Source: Hydra vulgaris (taxonomy: Eukaryota; Cnidaria; Hydrozoa; Anthoathecata; Hydridae). From it: DNA of 64,000 nt. Shown here piece after piece: positions 22,385 through 63,367 of the stretch (position 1 is the stretch's first letter; each line of letters begins with the position of its first letter). Made by a program: the position numbers and the translations under genes. Under the pieces are notes generated by a model, which worked only from the letters and a program-made list of their open reading frames with translations, was not told where the DNA came from and ran no database searches. Where the stretch lies: NCBI RefSeq assembly GCF_038396675.1, contig NC_088934.1, forward strand, positions 36,527,001 to 36,591,000. Direction: 5' to 3'.

Positions 22385-23655
22385 AGTTCACTAGATGCTG
22401 AAAAGGCTTTTGAAAGCTGCAACTGGAGTATTCTTTTTAATAAACTTTATTGTAATAGAAATAAAAATCTAATAGTTAACACTATACCTTCTTTATAACG
22501 TAGTGGAAGTGCAACTCTCTTATACCTAAGTTCCAAATCAGTCTCATTTGATCTTAAACAAGGAGTGAGACAAGGATCGATTTTGTCACCCTACCTATAT
22601 AATATATACACTGAAAAGCTACTCGAAATTATAAAAAATGATGACATTGTCAGTACTACTATATATGAACACTTGACTAGTGCTGTAGCTTATGCTAATG
22701 ACATCATTCTTCTCAGCTCTACTTTATCTGGCCTAGAAATATTTATTACGACGTGCAACATTTAAAACAGTTTAATAAAGCTTAACGCTGTCAAAACGGA
22801 ACATTTACTCTCCGGAAAAAGCAAATAACTAACTGCACAATATCCCTAGACGACCATTAAATTATACCTCATGAAAAACTTAATCATCTCGGCTTTACTT
22901 GGGATACAAAAAAATCCATTTTTGCTTCATTTAATAGAATGAATATTGACAGTAGTTATCAAATTTCCAGGCAACGGTGCAAACTCTGAATCAATCTGGA
23001 ATCCGGTTTGCACATGTAATGTACTGGAATCCGGTTTGCACATATAATTGCACATATAATCCAATTATATAAATCATTACCAGTTCCGACGCTAACCCAC
23101 CGTCTAGAGCTCTGTGAAAATAAAGAGTCAACAATGAAAAGACTCGACACATTTGGAAGGAACGCAGTTAAATCGCTTTTCAATGTCTCCAAGTATAGTA
23201 AAAACTATATACACTCTCTATTTAAAATCTAAGAGATGTCAAATTATATACACCAAAACATAATAAATCTATTTATCCGCCAATTAAACAATAAAGTAAC
23301 CTTTTGAAATCATTAATTCCCAACTTAACTAATGTTCAGTTAAATCTTCTTTTTTAGATATAAAAGAATTATGTAATATTCATAAACTGAATAAGAAAAT
23401 CTTAATGCTGGTTAAAAAAAAATAAAACTTGGAAATTCAGAGAATGTAATTCCTGAAGCTACTCTTCATACTTTTTTACAGGTGGTTCAATGTTGGAATG
23501 TAAAACAACAGCGAACAATTTTTAAAAATACACTTGAAGAAAACATTCCTAAATGATACTTTTTTTACCTGTCTATTTTCTTAGTTTGTATTTTTACCTT
23601 GTAAATATATTTTGCAGAGGGTTATTAATAAAATAATAACAATAATAATAATAAA
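22385..23655 (+). pseudogene. LINE reverse transcriptase, 3' half to tail
   Basis: SLDAEKAFESCNWSILFNKL marks RT motif A. GVRQGSILSPYLYNIYTEKL is the conserved substrate-binding box. The catalytic YADD reads YAND (AYANDIILLS), so one essential Asp is lost. HLGFTWDTKKS and then a LYKSLPVPTLTHRLELCENK segment and KRLDTFGRNAVKSLF follow, as in the C-terminal half of these LINEs, with several stops. The 3' end is an (AAT)n-like tail (AATAATAACAATAATAATAA) at 23630-23655, typical for LINEs that end in a microsatellite. A small internal duplication of CCGGTTTGCACAT lies at 23003-23043. Confidence 0.75.
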
Positions 23656-23759
23656 TAAAAAATGCAACCAGTGACATTAAAAACACATGGAACATTATAA
23701 AAACATTCACCACGTGAATTTGTAATACATTCTATTCATTTACAATACGGTTACTGAAG

Positions 23760-25080
23760 AATGCTTGCCGAGACAAAGAATTCTTGACATTTTCAATTCT
23801 TAGATTATGAACTCTTATTGCTGATGCTGGTCCGTTTGCTTGTAATGAGGGTGCATATTGTTCAATAATTTGTACTCTTGTATTAGATCGCTGCACAAAC
23901 ACCTAGTCTCCAACATAGTCATTTTCATTTTAGATAGTCGTTCCTCATGACGCAGATGATTTTGTTCCAGTTTGGTTGCACGACGTTGGATCTTTTCTAG
24001 TATTTCAATGTCACCTTTTAAATAATATTTCATACAGGGATTGCAAAGGTGAGGTTTAACTGTGAACAGACTACGTATCATTTCTATATTTAAATAAGTG
24101 AAAGTACACTTGATGACTCTGAGTAGGTTCTGCGCTTTTGTTGCTGCTGTGTTAACTTGACGATTAGTATTCGACCGAAACAGAAAAAAAGTTGAAACCA
24201 AAATTTTGGGTACTCTAATTTGGTACCGAAACCGACATTTTGGAAAATATTTTACCAAAACCGATATCGACATTTTGGCTAGTCAAAATTAATTTCATTA
24301 GAAAATTTTATTTTAAAATGCAATTTTACATTTATTGTTTTTTAAGAGTGTATTATTTTAAAATTGATTACACGTGTTTCGCAAATTGAGATTAAATATA
24401 TAAGTTATCGATATAAATTAATAGCGAAAGTTAACAACTGACAACTTTTCTCTGCAAAACAAGATTTTTTCTAGGTTATCTGGTAATAGTCTGTTTCTTT
24501 CATTGTATAGTATATCTCCAGCTGTTGAAAATAACCTTTCTAAATTATTTGATGTTGCTGGAGAGATGAGAAACCTCTTCACAATTTTAGCAAGGGCTAG
24601 TTTGACATCATTACTCGAATTGTTAAGCAAACTTGTTTTCTTTAAACAAACGTATCCATTCAAAATATTATGGGTACTGCAATAGCTTGATTATTTGGGG
24701 TTTTGATATTTTTAAGAAGCAGATGGAAACGCACTATTTAGTAACTAAAAAGTTAAGTAGTTTGTGAATAATGGGCTTAAACTTTCATTTAAAATTAGTA
24801 AATATTTTGTAAAAATTCTCAAAAGTAACTATTTTTCTAAATCAGATATTTTAAAGTCGTACAAATTTTTCTGTTTTCCCTATGTTTTTCAACCGAATTT
24901 ATACTTTTTACCAAATTTAAAAAAAGTACCAAAACCGAAATTTTGGTATTGGTTCAAATTAAAACTTCGGCAGAAACCGATACCCAAATAGTATTTTGGT
25001 CTATCACTATTGACGATGCCATTTGAAGCCTGACGAGATCAACGCGCCGAGGTCACGTTCTACCGTTGTTTGCTTATTTT
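23760..25080 (-). pseudogene. CR1/jockey-like LINE 3' coding end, split by a hAT insertion
   Basis: Read on the minus strand. ERDLGALISSGFKW lies at about 25060-25018, then HRQVNTAATKAQNLLRVIKC and FTYLN, KPHLCNPCMKYYLKGDIEIL, EKIQRRATKLE and HEERLSKMKMTMLETR. This matches the C-terminal region of CR1/jockey LINEs in order. The 845-bp hAT element at 24165-25009 sits inside the codons of KWHRQVN; with it and one copy of its 8-bp duplication left out, the frame is continuous. Upstream parts of the LINE are missing beyond 25080, where an opposite-strand LINE begins. Confidence 0.8.
24165..25009 (-). mobile_element. Internally deleted hAT element with exact 8-bp target duplication
   Basis: Ends are TAGTATTCGACCGAAA and, inverted, TAGTGATAGACCAAAATACT. 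Both sides are flanked by TTGACGAT (24157-24164 and 25010-25017), the 8-bp duplication expected of hAT. On the minus strand from 24663 the only coding left is ISPATSNNLERLFSTAGDIL, then NERNRLLPDNLEKILFCREK: the C-terminal dimerisation motif of ZBED-like hAT transposases. Subterminal CCGAAACCGA/CCAAAATTT repeats lie near both ends. It cannot move without a helper transposase. Confidence 0.92.
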
Positions 25081-25139
25081 GTAATCAACAACATTTTCTG
25101 TCATTGTATTGATAATCTGAGAGTTCTTCTTACCAATGT

Positions 25140-26810
25140 ACATCAAAAAGGTAAATCATACTTAATTAACAATTATAGACCGTAGATCCCGTATAGAACT
25201 ATAGATCTCGTGCTCTCTATCTTCTTTAAGTTACTCGATCGAGTTACCTATGACAGATTATACGAATATTTAACCCAAAACAAAATCTTAAATAAAAACA
25301 ATTCGGCAATCCGAGATCTAGTTAATAGTATAAGTGGTTCTTTTGATAAAAAAACAATATTTTCTAGGCATATTAATAAACCTGTTAAAAGCGTTTGACA
25401 CTGTAAACCATAATATTTACTTAAAAAGATGGAAAGCTTTGGATAAATCACCCTGGAATGTGTCAAAAACTGCATAATAAGCAACAGGCAACAATGTCTT
25501 ATTTCAGAAAATTATAAAATATTCAAAACTACAAAGAATGGAGTGCGGGTACCCCCAGGGTTCCATTCTTGGACCCCTCCTATTTCTTTTATATATTAAC
25601 GACGTTACAAAAACCTCGAAAAAAATTAATACAATAATGTTTGCCGATGACACAAATTTATTTTATTCCTTTTATTAACTCAATCAAAGACCTTTACGAA
25701 TGTATGAGCAAAGAACTTAAAAGATTAAACATGCGTTTGAAATTAAATAAGTTATCATTAAATACAGAAAAAACAAAATAAAAATTGTTTTATTCCAAAA
25801 AAGCAAAAAAAATAATATACCAACTTTATTTCCCTTACTAAAAATAGATAAGGTAAACATTGAAAGAACAGAAACAACTGAATTTCTTGGGATACTTATT
25901 AACAAAAATATATCTTGAAAAGCCCATATTAGTACAATAAACACTAAAGTTTCAAAAAATATTTTGGATATTCTACGAAATTAAACCTATGTTGTCCCAA
26001 CATAATCTTAAATCGCTTTATTTTTCTTACATCCAAAGTTACCTTAGGTACGCTAATATTTTATTGGCAAGTGCACACAAATCCAAATCCTTATATAAGT
26101 CAAAAACATGCCTTAAGATTATTTTTTAATAAAGATAAACTCACCCATGCTGAACCCTTACTAAAAACCATGAATGCACTAAATGTTTACCAAATTAACA
26201 TCTATCAAAATATTATATTCATGATTAAATACAATTTTGGATTAGTCCCATTTTTTAAATAAATCTTTTCAAATTAACTCTTATAGATATCTCACAAATG
26301 CAAAGGGGAGCTTCACATTGCCTCAAAATACAACAAAATTCTCACGATTCTTTATTTTCTACCGAGGTCCATACCTATATAACAAAACAATATCCGAAAA
26401 TATTGAACTTAAAGCATTAAATAACTTTGCCACCTTGAAAAAAAAGTTTGGAATGTATTAAACTTAAAAATTAAAATATTTATGTGTATCACTGACTATA
26501 AATTGTTTAACCACTTTTGACTATATAATTGACTATATAGATTTAACCATTTAAAGAGGTACTCGATAATAAGACTTCTTAGTCTTCTACGAGACTCCTT
26601 TACAACAAGATATTTGAAGAAACAATAGTTTTTAGTTTTTATTTAAAAAAAAAACACTGTTAACTTTTATGATAAGAAACATTATTTATTAATTTAACGT
26701 TATACTTTGTTAAGCTTGTTAAATTTCGTATTCTTATGTTATGTTATATATTTTATACCTTGTAATGAAGTGTAAATATATTATTGTAAAAAAAAAGAAA
26801 GTATTATGTG
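25140..26810 (+). pseudogene. CR1/jockey-like LINE, RT domain to 3' end
   Basis: Pieces in order: LLDRVTYDRLYEYLTQNKIL; PQGSILGPLLFLLYINDVTK; the catalytic box MFADDTNLFYS, with both Asp intact; TEFLGILINKNIS; and the C-terminal QKHALRLFFNKDKLTHAEPL and NALNVYQINIYQNI. Frameshifts and stops separate them. The 3' UTR contains TATTTTATACCTTGTAATG and ends in an A-rich tail near 26800. It is transcribed away from the minus-strand LINE at 23760-25080; the two meet head to head at about 25100. Confidence 0.8.
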
Positions 26811-29139
26811 TCTAAAATATTGTGGACTTAGAAGTTAGTAAAAATAAAAAATTATTCTTCGTCGCATGTGCCAACCTCTTACAATTAGCCTCTAAGTTAA
26901 AAAACATTGTTTTGAGGCACGTAGTTTGCAATATGGAACGAAAATACCCACAAAAAACTCCCACAATATCTCCCTGATTTAGAGAAATCAAATAAAAAAT
27001 TTTTTGTTTATCTCAAATACGATCACATTTTATTATTAGGTTTCAAATTTTATCGAAAAATATTTCGGCGTTCAAAAGATACGGTCATACAAAGTTTAGA
27101 ACTCCCTTATTTTTTGAACGATTTACATTATTAGAAAAAAGGGTCAAAAAATGAAATAAGATTCGGTTTTTCTCAAAAATAATCCTGAGTATTATACAAT
27201 TCTTTTAGATCAACAGGATAAAAAATATTGAAGACGAAGACCAACGTGAGCAAAGTTAAAAAAATTAATCTTTCTCGTATATACAGACAACGCGTGTGCC
27301 CAAAATAGCCATTGATGAAGTGATAGGTATTTTTCAGATAAACTGGAAACGTTTTATAATGTCAGAATACATTTATCGGATAAAAGTTGTACAAAGTGTT
27401 CAAAACACTTTAAAATCAAGTAAGATTACATTACAGAAATAAAACTTACTTAATTCAAATCGAGTAGATAAATAAAAAATTGGATTTTGTAGCTATAGTT
27501 ATACCAGGGGGTTTGATAATAACTATAATATATTCTAGTTATTATCAAACCCCCTGGTAACCATTTTAGATTTTTGTTAACTTTCACTCAATCAATAACA
27601 ATAGAAATCAAATCTTTCCTAATACTAGGGCTTTTTTTTTCTTCTCAAATTATCTTTTATTTGTTAATTTTTTCAAAAGAAAATAATTTTAAAGTAACAC
27701 CTCTCCGTTAAGTTTAACGAAACGTTAGCCAAAATATCCTTTGCTGCTTTTTAAATAAGACGAAAATTTATAAATAAAATTTTTTTAATTTGTTTGTTTT
27801 AATGTATTGTAACAATATTTTGCCATTTTCTGTACTTAAAAATACTTTAATAAAATTTAATAAAACTAGCGCTCCTCTACTCTTACCGGAAAGTTGAGTA
27901 TAAGACCCCAGGTGGTTTAATATTGATTTTTCTCAAAAAACCACTGACCTAAAATAAAAGAAAGGTTATTATTTTGTATACAAGTTTAAAAAAAGTGGAA
28001 AACGGATGTTTTAAAAACACACAAAAAAATTTTTTTTTCGCTATGCCTAACTACTTCTTTACATTTTAAATGTAAAGAAATAGTTTACCAAACAGATTGT
28101 GTAGTCACAATTTAACTTGAATAAATCTTTTTTTATTTATTTTTTAATCTTTTTTTTTTTTTGCAATAGAATAATTCAATTTGTGGGTAAAGACCAAAAT
28201 GTTGATTTAACAAATCTTTTCACTTAAGCTACTTTATCAAGTTTTTGTAATTAAAAAAGAAAAAAGAAAAAAAAAGATTAAAAAAAAAGATACCAAAAGT
28301 TTAAAACGTGAAAACAAAACTAAATTGTACTAAACAAAATAAAAAAAAAAAGCATTTTATTTTATTGCAACTCGTGCTCAATTTATTTGGTTTGGTTTGA
28401 TTTAAATTTATTAGAACAGTATTACATGTTCTTAAGGACACGCATAAATAAAATAAATATACTTAAAAGGTTGCAAAATTACTTAACAGTTTGATAAAAA
28501 ATTTCGATGTTTCTGTAACCGAGATTTGTTCATAATTCATTAACAAACGTTTATTTAATCATTTTGTTCCCTACCTCTGAAACCCGCGATTTTTCGGCCC
28601 AGCATTTTATTTTTACTTGACTAGCGCAGATAATTTGATAAATTTTTTGTCTTTCTTTTTATATCAAGGCAGGAGCAAGGGGGCAGGTGCCTCCCACTTT
28701 TTATGACAGAGGGCTTTTTTTCCCTCTTTTTAATAGAAACGTCAAAATATAAAAGACCTTTAATTGAAATTGTCAATTGTGCTCTCCCCTCCCCCCCTCC
28801 CTCTCCTTACGTCGGCTGTATATTGCTGGTGAGCCTGTTAACCTTATTGGGCGCGTAACTGATTGCGAATTAAAAGCTAAAAATTTAACGATAAACCCCA
28901 AATTAAATTTTATAATTTTTGATACAACTATTTTATCATTTTTTCATTATGAAAACATCAGAATAATTTTTGAAGATTATAATCAAAAAGAATTTTTTTC
29001 AAGCTTTAAACAGTCAAAAAGATTGACGTAACTGGCGATTACCGCAATAACCGACGTCTGAAAATAAAAAAATAAAAGCGCGAGTTCTAATTATTTTCAA
29101 AACAATTGAATACGAAAAATAATTTTGTTAAATTTCTTT
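26811..29139. other. AT-rich DNA; one perfect palindrome and a possible lone hAT end
   Basis: I see no gene. At 28671 a CAGGAGCAAGGGGGCAGGTG stretch has the look of a hAT-type terminal repeat, but no partner was seen. Positions 28780-28805 are a C/T-rich run. A stretch at 28777-29031 is open but unrecognised. Confidence 0.35.
27502..27559. repeat. Perfect 23-bp-arm palindrome
   Basis: TACCAGGGGGTTTGATAATA(ACT) is followed by a 12-base spacer and its exact reverse complement. No mutation separates the arms, which suggests a recent origin or ongoing arm correction. Confidence 0.93.
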
Positions 29140-29790
29140 ATAAAGATACAGGTTATCTTTATATACTATTATATTACATACTCATATATGCATATATTTA
29201 CAAATATCAGTTTATTCAATTTTTTTAAATTTTAAACTTAAAACGTGTTAAAAAGTGTTAAGTTAAAAAATCAATTTCAAAAATTTTATCACAAGTTTTT
29301 CGAATTGAATTAAATGTTGATCCAATACAATACAATACAATAAATGTTAAATGTTTTTGTTAAACTATTTATATATTTATATATAGTTATACTACTCACG
29401 CATATATGCATATATTTACAAATATCAGTTTATTCAATTTTTTTTAATTTCAAACTTTTAAACGTGTTAAAAAGTGTTAAGTTAAAAAATCAATTTCAAA
29501 AATTTTATCACAAGTTTTTTGAATTGAATTAAATGTTGATCCAATACAATACAATGCAATAAATGTTAAATGTTTTTGTTAAACTATCTATATATTTATA
29601 TATAGTCATACTACTCACGCATATATGCATATATTTACATATATCTGTTTATTCAATTTTTTTTGAAAATTTAAAGCTTTTTAAACTTAAAACATAAGAG
29701 TAAAGCCTAAAAAATTTAACTTCAAAAAATCAATCTCTTATAATTTGAACTAATTAAATGTTGATCAATTTATCAGCATTGTATGATTTA
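29140..29790. repeat. About 218-bp tandem repeat, 2.7 copies
   Basis: The words CAAATATCAGTTTATTCAAT at 29201 and 29419, and CATATATCTG at 29638, give periods of 218 and 219 bp. Each unit has an AACGTGTTAAAAAGTGTTAA word and CAATACAATACAATR. The array ends about 230 bp upstream of the first coding exon of the split gene at 30021. It might be promoter or 5' UTR material, but nothing in the sequence proves this. Confidence 0.85.
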
Positions 29791-30020
29791 GTATAAAATA
29801 ATTTGACACTACAAAACTAACACAAGTAATTATTGATAAACTTTTCAATAAAATGCAAATTATAGTGTAATCAAAATTTTTTTTCATTATAATAATAATA
29901 AATTCAAATTCAAGATTAACAAAAATTTTTTATTCATTATTTTTTTCAAAAAGTGTTGAAAAAAATTTAATATATACATATATTTGGTGATGATTAAGTT
30001 GTTATTTTTTAGTTATCATT

Positions 30021-59676
<29,656 letters not shown>

Positions 59677-59814
59677 GTATAATATTCTCATCCTAAATTC
59701 TTATAAAATGCTCATAAAATTTAAAAATAGCACAATCAAAAATAAAAGTTTTAATTGATAATAAGGAAGAGTGTCAGTCGATAATAAATAATAATATTTG
59801 TACTCCATATATCG

Positions 59815-59865
59815 TTGGTATACAAGGGAAATGCACTTTCCAAGTGCATTTCCCTTGTATACCAA
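59815..59865. repeat. Perfect 24-bp-arm hairpin with a related half-copy at 60016-60032
   Basis: TTGGTATACAAGGGAAATGC(ACTT), 3-base loop, exact reverse complement. The half-site GTGCATTTCCCTTGTATACC recurs at about 60014-60033, so this may be a MITE plus a lone end 150 bp away. Confidence 0.92.
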
Positions 59866-60904
59866 TGATAAATAATATACCAAATAATATACCACACAAA
59901 GGAAAAGTCTAAAAACATCATTTTGAGATAATGAACAGTTTTTGCGTAATAGCTAAAATAATAAGTTTTTGTGTAATATAAAAATGGACATTTATAACAG
60001 TGACATTGGGACAGTGCATTTCCCTTGTATACCGACAATATGTATTTGTCTAATATAATGTATACTGCATTTTACAGTAGTACATAAAATTATTTTGATT
60101 TAAAATCCCTGACCTCATGGAAAATCCCCCAAATATTAACTTTTTGTATGAAGTATTTATTTTCATAGATGTAGAAATAAAAATGTTCCAGGCAAAAATG
60201 TGCTAAGGAATAAAAACAACAATTTTTAACTACTTGAATAAGTTTTTCCTGTATTTTTTATGCACAAATTTATTTTGTAAAGGTTTTTGTAGCTTTTTTA
60301 TCTTGGTAAAAAAAAAAATTTTTTTACACATTTTTAGTGTCATTGTTTCCACACAGGTTGGGCGTTTCCACATTAGCACAGGTTGGGCGTTTCTCATAGT
60401 GTCATTTCTTCCATATACAAAATCTTAAGTATCTTCTTTCCTAAAAGAAAATTTTTTGGTGTTATCTGCACTCTCACTAAGTTTTTGGTGTTATCTGCAC
60501 TCTTGCTAAGTTTTCATATTTTTACTTCTACTTTCCTCATATATTTCTTACTATTTCTGTTCTTATTTGAGTTTCCTTCTCAAAATAATTATGAACTTAA
60601 TTATTTTTCAATTTCTGAATTCTACATCTACCAAGATCTATTTTTCTTCAGATTTTTTAGGAATGTCATATCATTAATAACTAGTTTGTTCTATGTAAAG
60701 CACACACATAACTAGTTTGTACTGTGTAATACAAGCTTCATCTTATATTACTCTTATGTTACCCATTTTCTATCTTTCTAATTAAGACTTTAATCCACTT
60801 TTTCTTCAAACAATCATTTTTTGTAACCCATGTTTTACAGACTGTTAATCTAATTTAAGTATTCTAGCCACTTTTCTCCCTAAATAATTTTAGGCTTCTC
60901 CATC

Positions 60905-61010
60905 TCTCCTCACTCTCTATCATGTACTCTCTATTATGTACTCTCTATCATGTATCATTTATCATGTACTCTTTATCATATACTCTCTATCATGTACTCT
61001 CTCAAAGCCA
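60905..61010. repeat. Imperfect CTCTCTATCATGTA repeats
   Basis: Seven variants of TACTCTCTATCATG in a row, some reading TTTATCATGT. Confidence 0.85.
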
Positions 61011-61623
61011 TTTATATCTGCACCAACATGACCATTCATATCTTTTCATAAAATGCCTCTCATTTTCTCCAATGTTTTGTTTAAAACACTAATAAGAACA
61101 ATGTGGAGTTCTTTCTTTTTTTCTCTTGCCCTTACTGCTCAAATACAAAAACTATATTAGGCAGTGACCATTCAATAGCAAATCCTAATACCATAACAAT
61201 CTCATTCATTTGTTTTATCTCAACGTATTTCTAGATAATGTATATAGTTTGTGTATATAAAATATAAAAATTAAAAACAGCTGACTCTCCTTTACACTGC
61301 AACTCAGAAGAATTTGTACCAAGAATCATTATTTGCATTAATTTTATCATTGCCACTTTTTCAGCAAGTCTCTTGCATGCAACATATATCTAATAGAATA
61401 TATCATATATGAGTCAAAATTATTTTTAAATACCTACTTGCTTAGATTCCGATGCATTTTTGGGAATTTGATTCTTAAATAAAATTTATTACTTTTTTAA
61501 TATTTTTGATATATTTTAATAATTAGATATGGGAAACAACATTTAAAGTTTTATTTAAGGTTTAATTGTAAAAGGTTTTAGGACAATATTACATTAAAAT
61601 GTTAAAATAAAAAGAAACCACAA

Positions 61624-61719
61624 ATAATACAATAGATACATATAATACAATAGATACATATAATACAATAGATACATATAATACAATAGATACATATAAT
61701 ACAATAAATACATATAAGC
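61624..61719. repeat. 18-bp tandem repeat, about 5 copies
   Basis: Unit AATACAATAGATACATAT, last copy AATACAATAAATACATAT. Confidence 0.95.
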
Positions 61720-62240
61720 TAAAAAAATTAAGTAATAAAAAATTGGCTTAACGTAAAATCAATTTGTATGAAAACAAACATTTTATTTATAGTTTTCTAC
61801 TTTATTTATATTTTCTATCACTTTAATAAAAATTTTTTTTTCGATTTCAACTTAACATTCAATTCTGGCAATATTTTTTTGATTTCAGCAAAAGCATTAT
61901 TTAATGCTTTTGTTGAAACCTAGACCACTGCTAGACCACTGGTTCAGTATGGTTCACTACTAGACCACTTTTTTCTAATCAAAAGGTTTTTTGAGTTTTC
62001 AAATATCAAGGTTTTTTCTGTGTGGAACTTTAAAAGACATCACATCAGTGAGTCATGTTCATTTCCTTCCCTGGCTTCACTTCCCTGGCTTCACCATTCA
62101 TCTCAGTTTTCATGAATACATAGTAGAAAGTGACATCTACAATACAGATAAAAACATTTAGAGAAAAAGTTGCTGGAAAAAAGATTAGGTAGGCATGATT
62201 TTAACCAAAAAAAAAGTTCATTTATCTCAGTCTTTATGAA

Positions 62241-62421
62241 CAGGGCTCAGTTTAACGGTTGGATATTGCTGCCCCAGACTTTTTTTGAGATCTGATTTAT
62301 GGGGGCAACCAACCATTGTTCATTTTTACTGAAAATATCAACAATGGTTTGTTGCCCTCCTCTAGCAGGTCACAAGAATGGTCTGAGGGGCGGGAATGTC
62401 TGACCGTTAAATTGTGCCCTG
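62241..62421. mobile_element. 181-bp hAT-like MITE
   Basis: CAGGGCTCAGTTTAACGGTT and the inverted right end CAGGGCACAATTTAACGGTC match at 16 of 20 positions. The centre holds GGGCAACCAACCATTGTT and its near-inverse AACAATGGTTTGTTGCCC. The CAGGGC start is hAT-like. Flanks TTTATGAA and TATAAATA are not a clear duplication. Confidence 0.75.
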
Positions 62422-63316
62422 TATAAATATATAGTAAAAAGTGAAAAAGTAAAAATTAGTGACTGAATAAAAAATGCATTTACATGGTATACCCTGATGC
62501 CTAGTATTCCGTTACTTGTCATTTCAGCAGTTTTTTTAACTTTTTGTTTGCATAGGCCCAACAACATTGACTGATCCATTATTTAATCTTGCACCTTTTA
62601 TTATTCAACATCATATCATTCAACATTCTTACTTTTACCATTACTTAACTGGATTTTTTTTTTTTAAACAAATTCATTCCCAATTGAATGAATTTGTTTA
62701 AAAAACTACTAAATAAACTTAGAGTTAACAGAAAACAAAGTAGAGTACAACTTAGTTTAAGTGCCTAAAACATATTTTTGTAGAGCATTTTTTTGCTTAC
62801 CCTTGGTACAAATCCAAAGTTTTTATAAAATACATGTACTTTTTTACTGTACTTAACAAAAAAATCATCTGTTTGTTTTAAGTGAATACAACTAGAGTAA
62901 AAGATTTTTTTTTGCCATATACATGTTTTTTAAGGAAAAATAGTTTAAGATTTTGTAAAAATACATATTTTTACAAAATCTGTAAAAATCTGTATAATAT
63001 CATTCTAAACAAAAGTTGAAAATTTATCTTCTAACTATATTATTAAATTGATTTTTTATTAAAGATGATTATTAATATTTGAGAATACACATCTTCAACA
63101 TTTTTGGTTTGTCAATCAGAATATATTATTTGTTCATTTAATAAATGACTTAAAAGTTTATAAAATTCATTACAAAGATTCATTTTTTACTTAATAATCT
63201 TTTTTAAATTTTAAAGTTTAAATTTTCATAAAAATTTTGTTATGCTATTTTTTGATTAATTGAAGCAATTTATATGATTTATACTGTAAACATGGAAAAT
63301 CACAATACTTTTAAAG

Positions 63317-63367
63317 GAGATTTAGTAATAGCTGCTTCAGATGTACAAAAACTTCAAAAATCTGCAG
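63317..63367 (+). CDS. Possible exon 6 of the split gene, or first exon of another gene
   Basis: CTTTTAAAG|GAGATTTAG...TCTGCAG|GTGGTA would enter in phase 1, as exon 5 requires, and gives GDLVIAASDVQKLQKSA. Alternatively, translation could begin at the in-frame ATG 63292 (MENHNTFKGDLV). The acceptor has a poor pyrimidine tract, so support is weak. Confidence 0.3.

Larger units (their letters stand above)
59900..63290. other. AT-rich DNA with small repeats, possible intron 5
   Basis: No clear coding exon. Small hairpins lie at 61887-61911 (AAAAGCATTATTTAATGCTTTT), 62664-62702 (TAAACAAATTCATTC...) and 62952-62986. ACTAGACCAC words repeat at 61921-61970. Confidence 0.4.

Noticed and set aside
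28671-28710. hAT terminal repeat CAGGAGCAAGGGGGCAGG
   Set aside because: No inverted partner or target duplication was found within reach, so an element cannot be delimited.
63292-63316. Start of a new gene at ATG 63292
   Set aside because: Possible, but the fit of 63317-63367 to the phase of exon 5 is an equally good explanation; neither is strong enough to call a separate gene.
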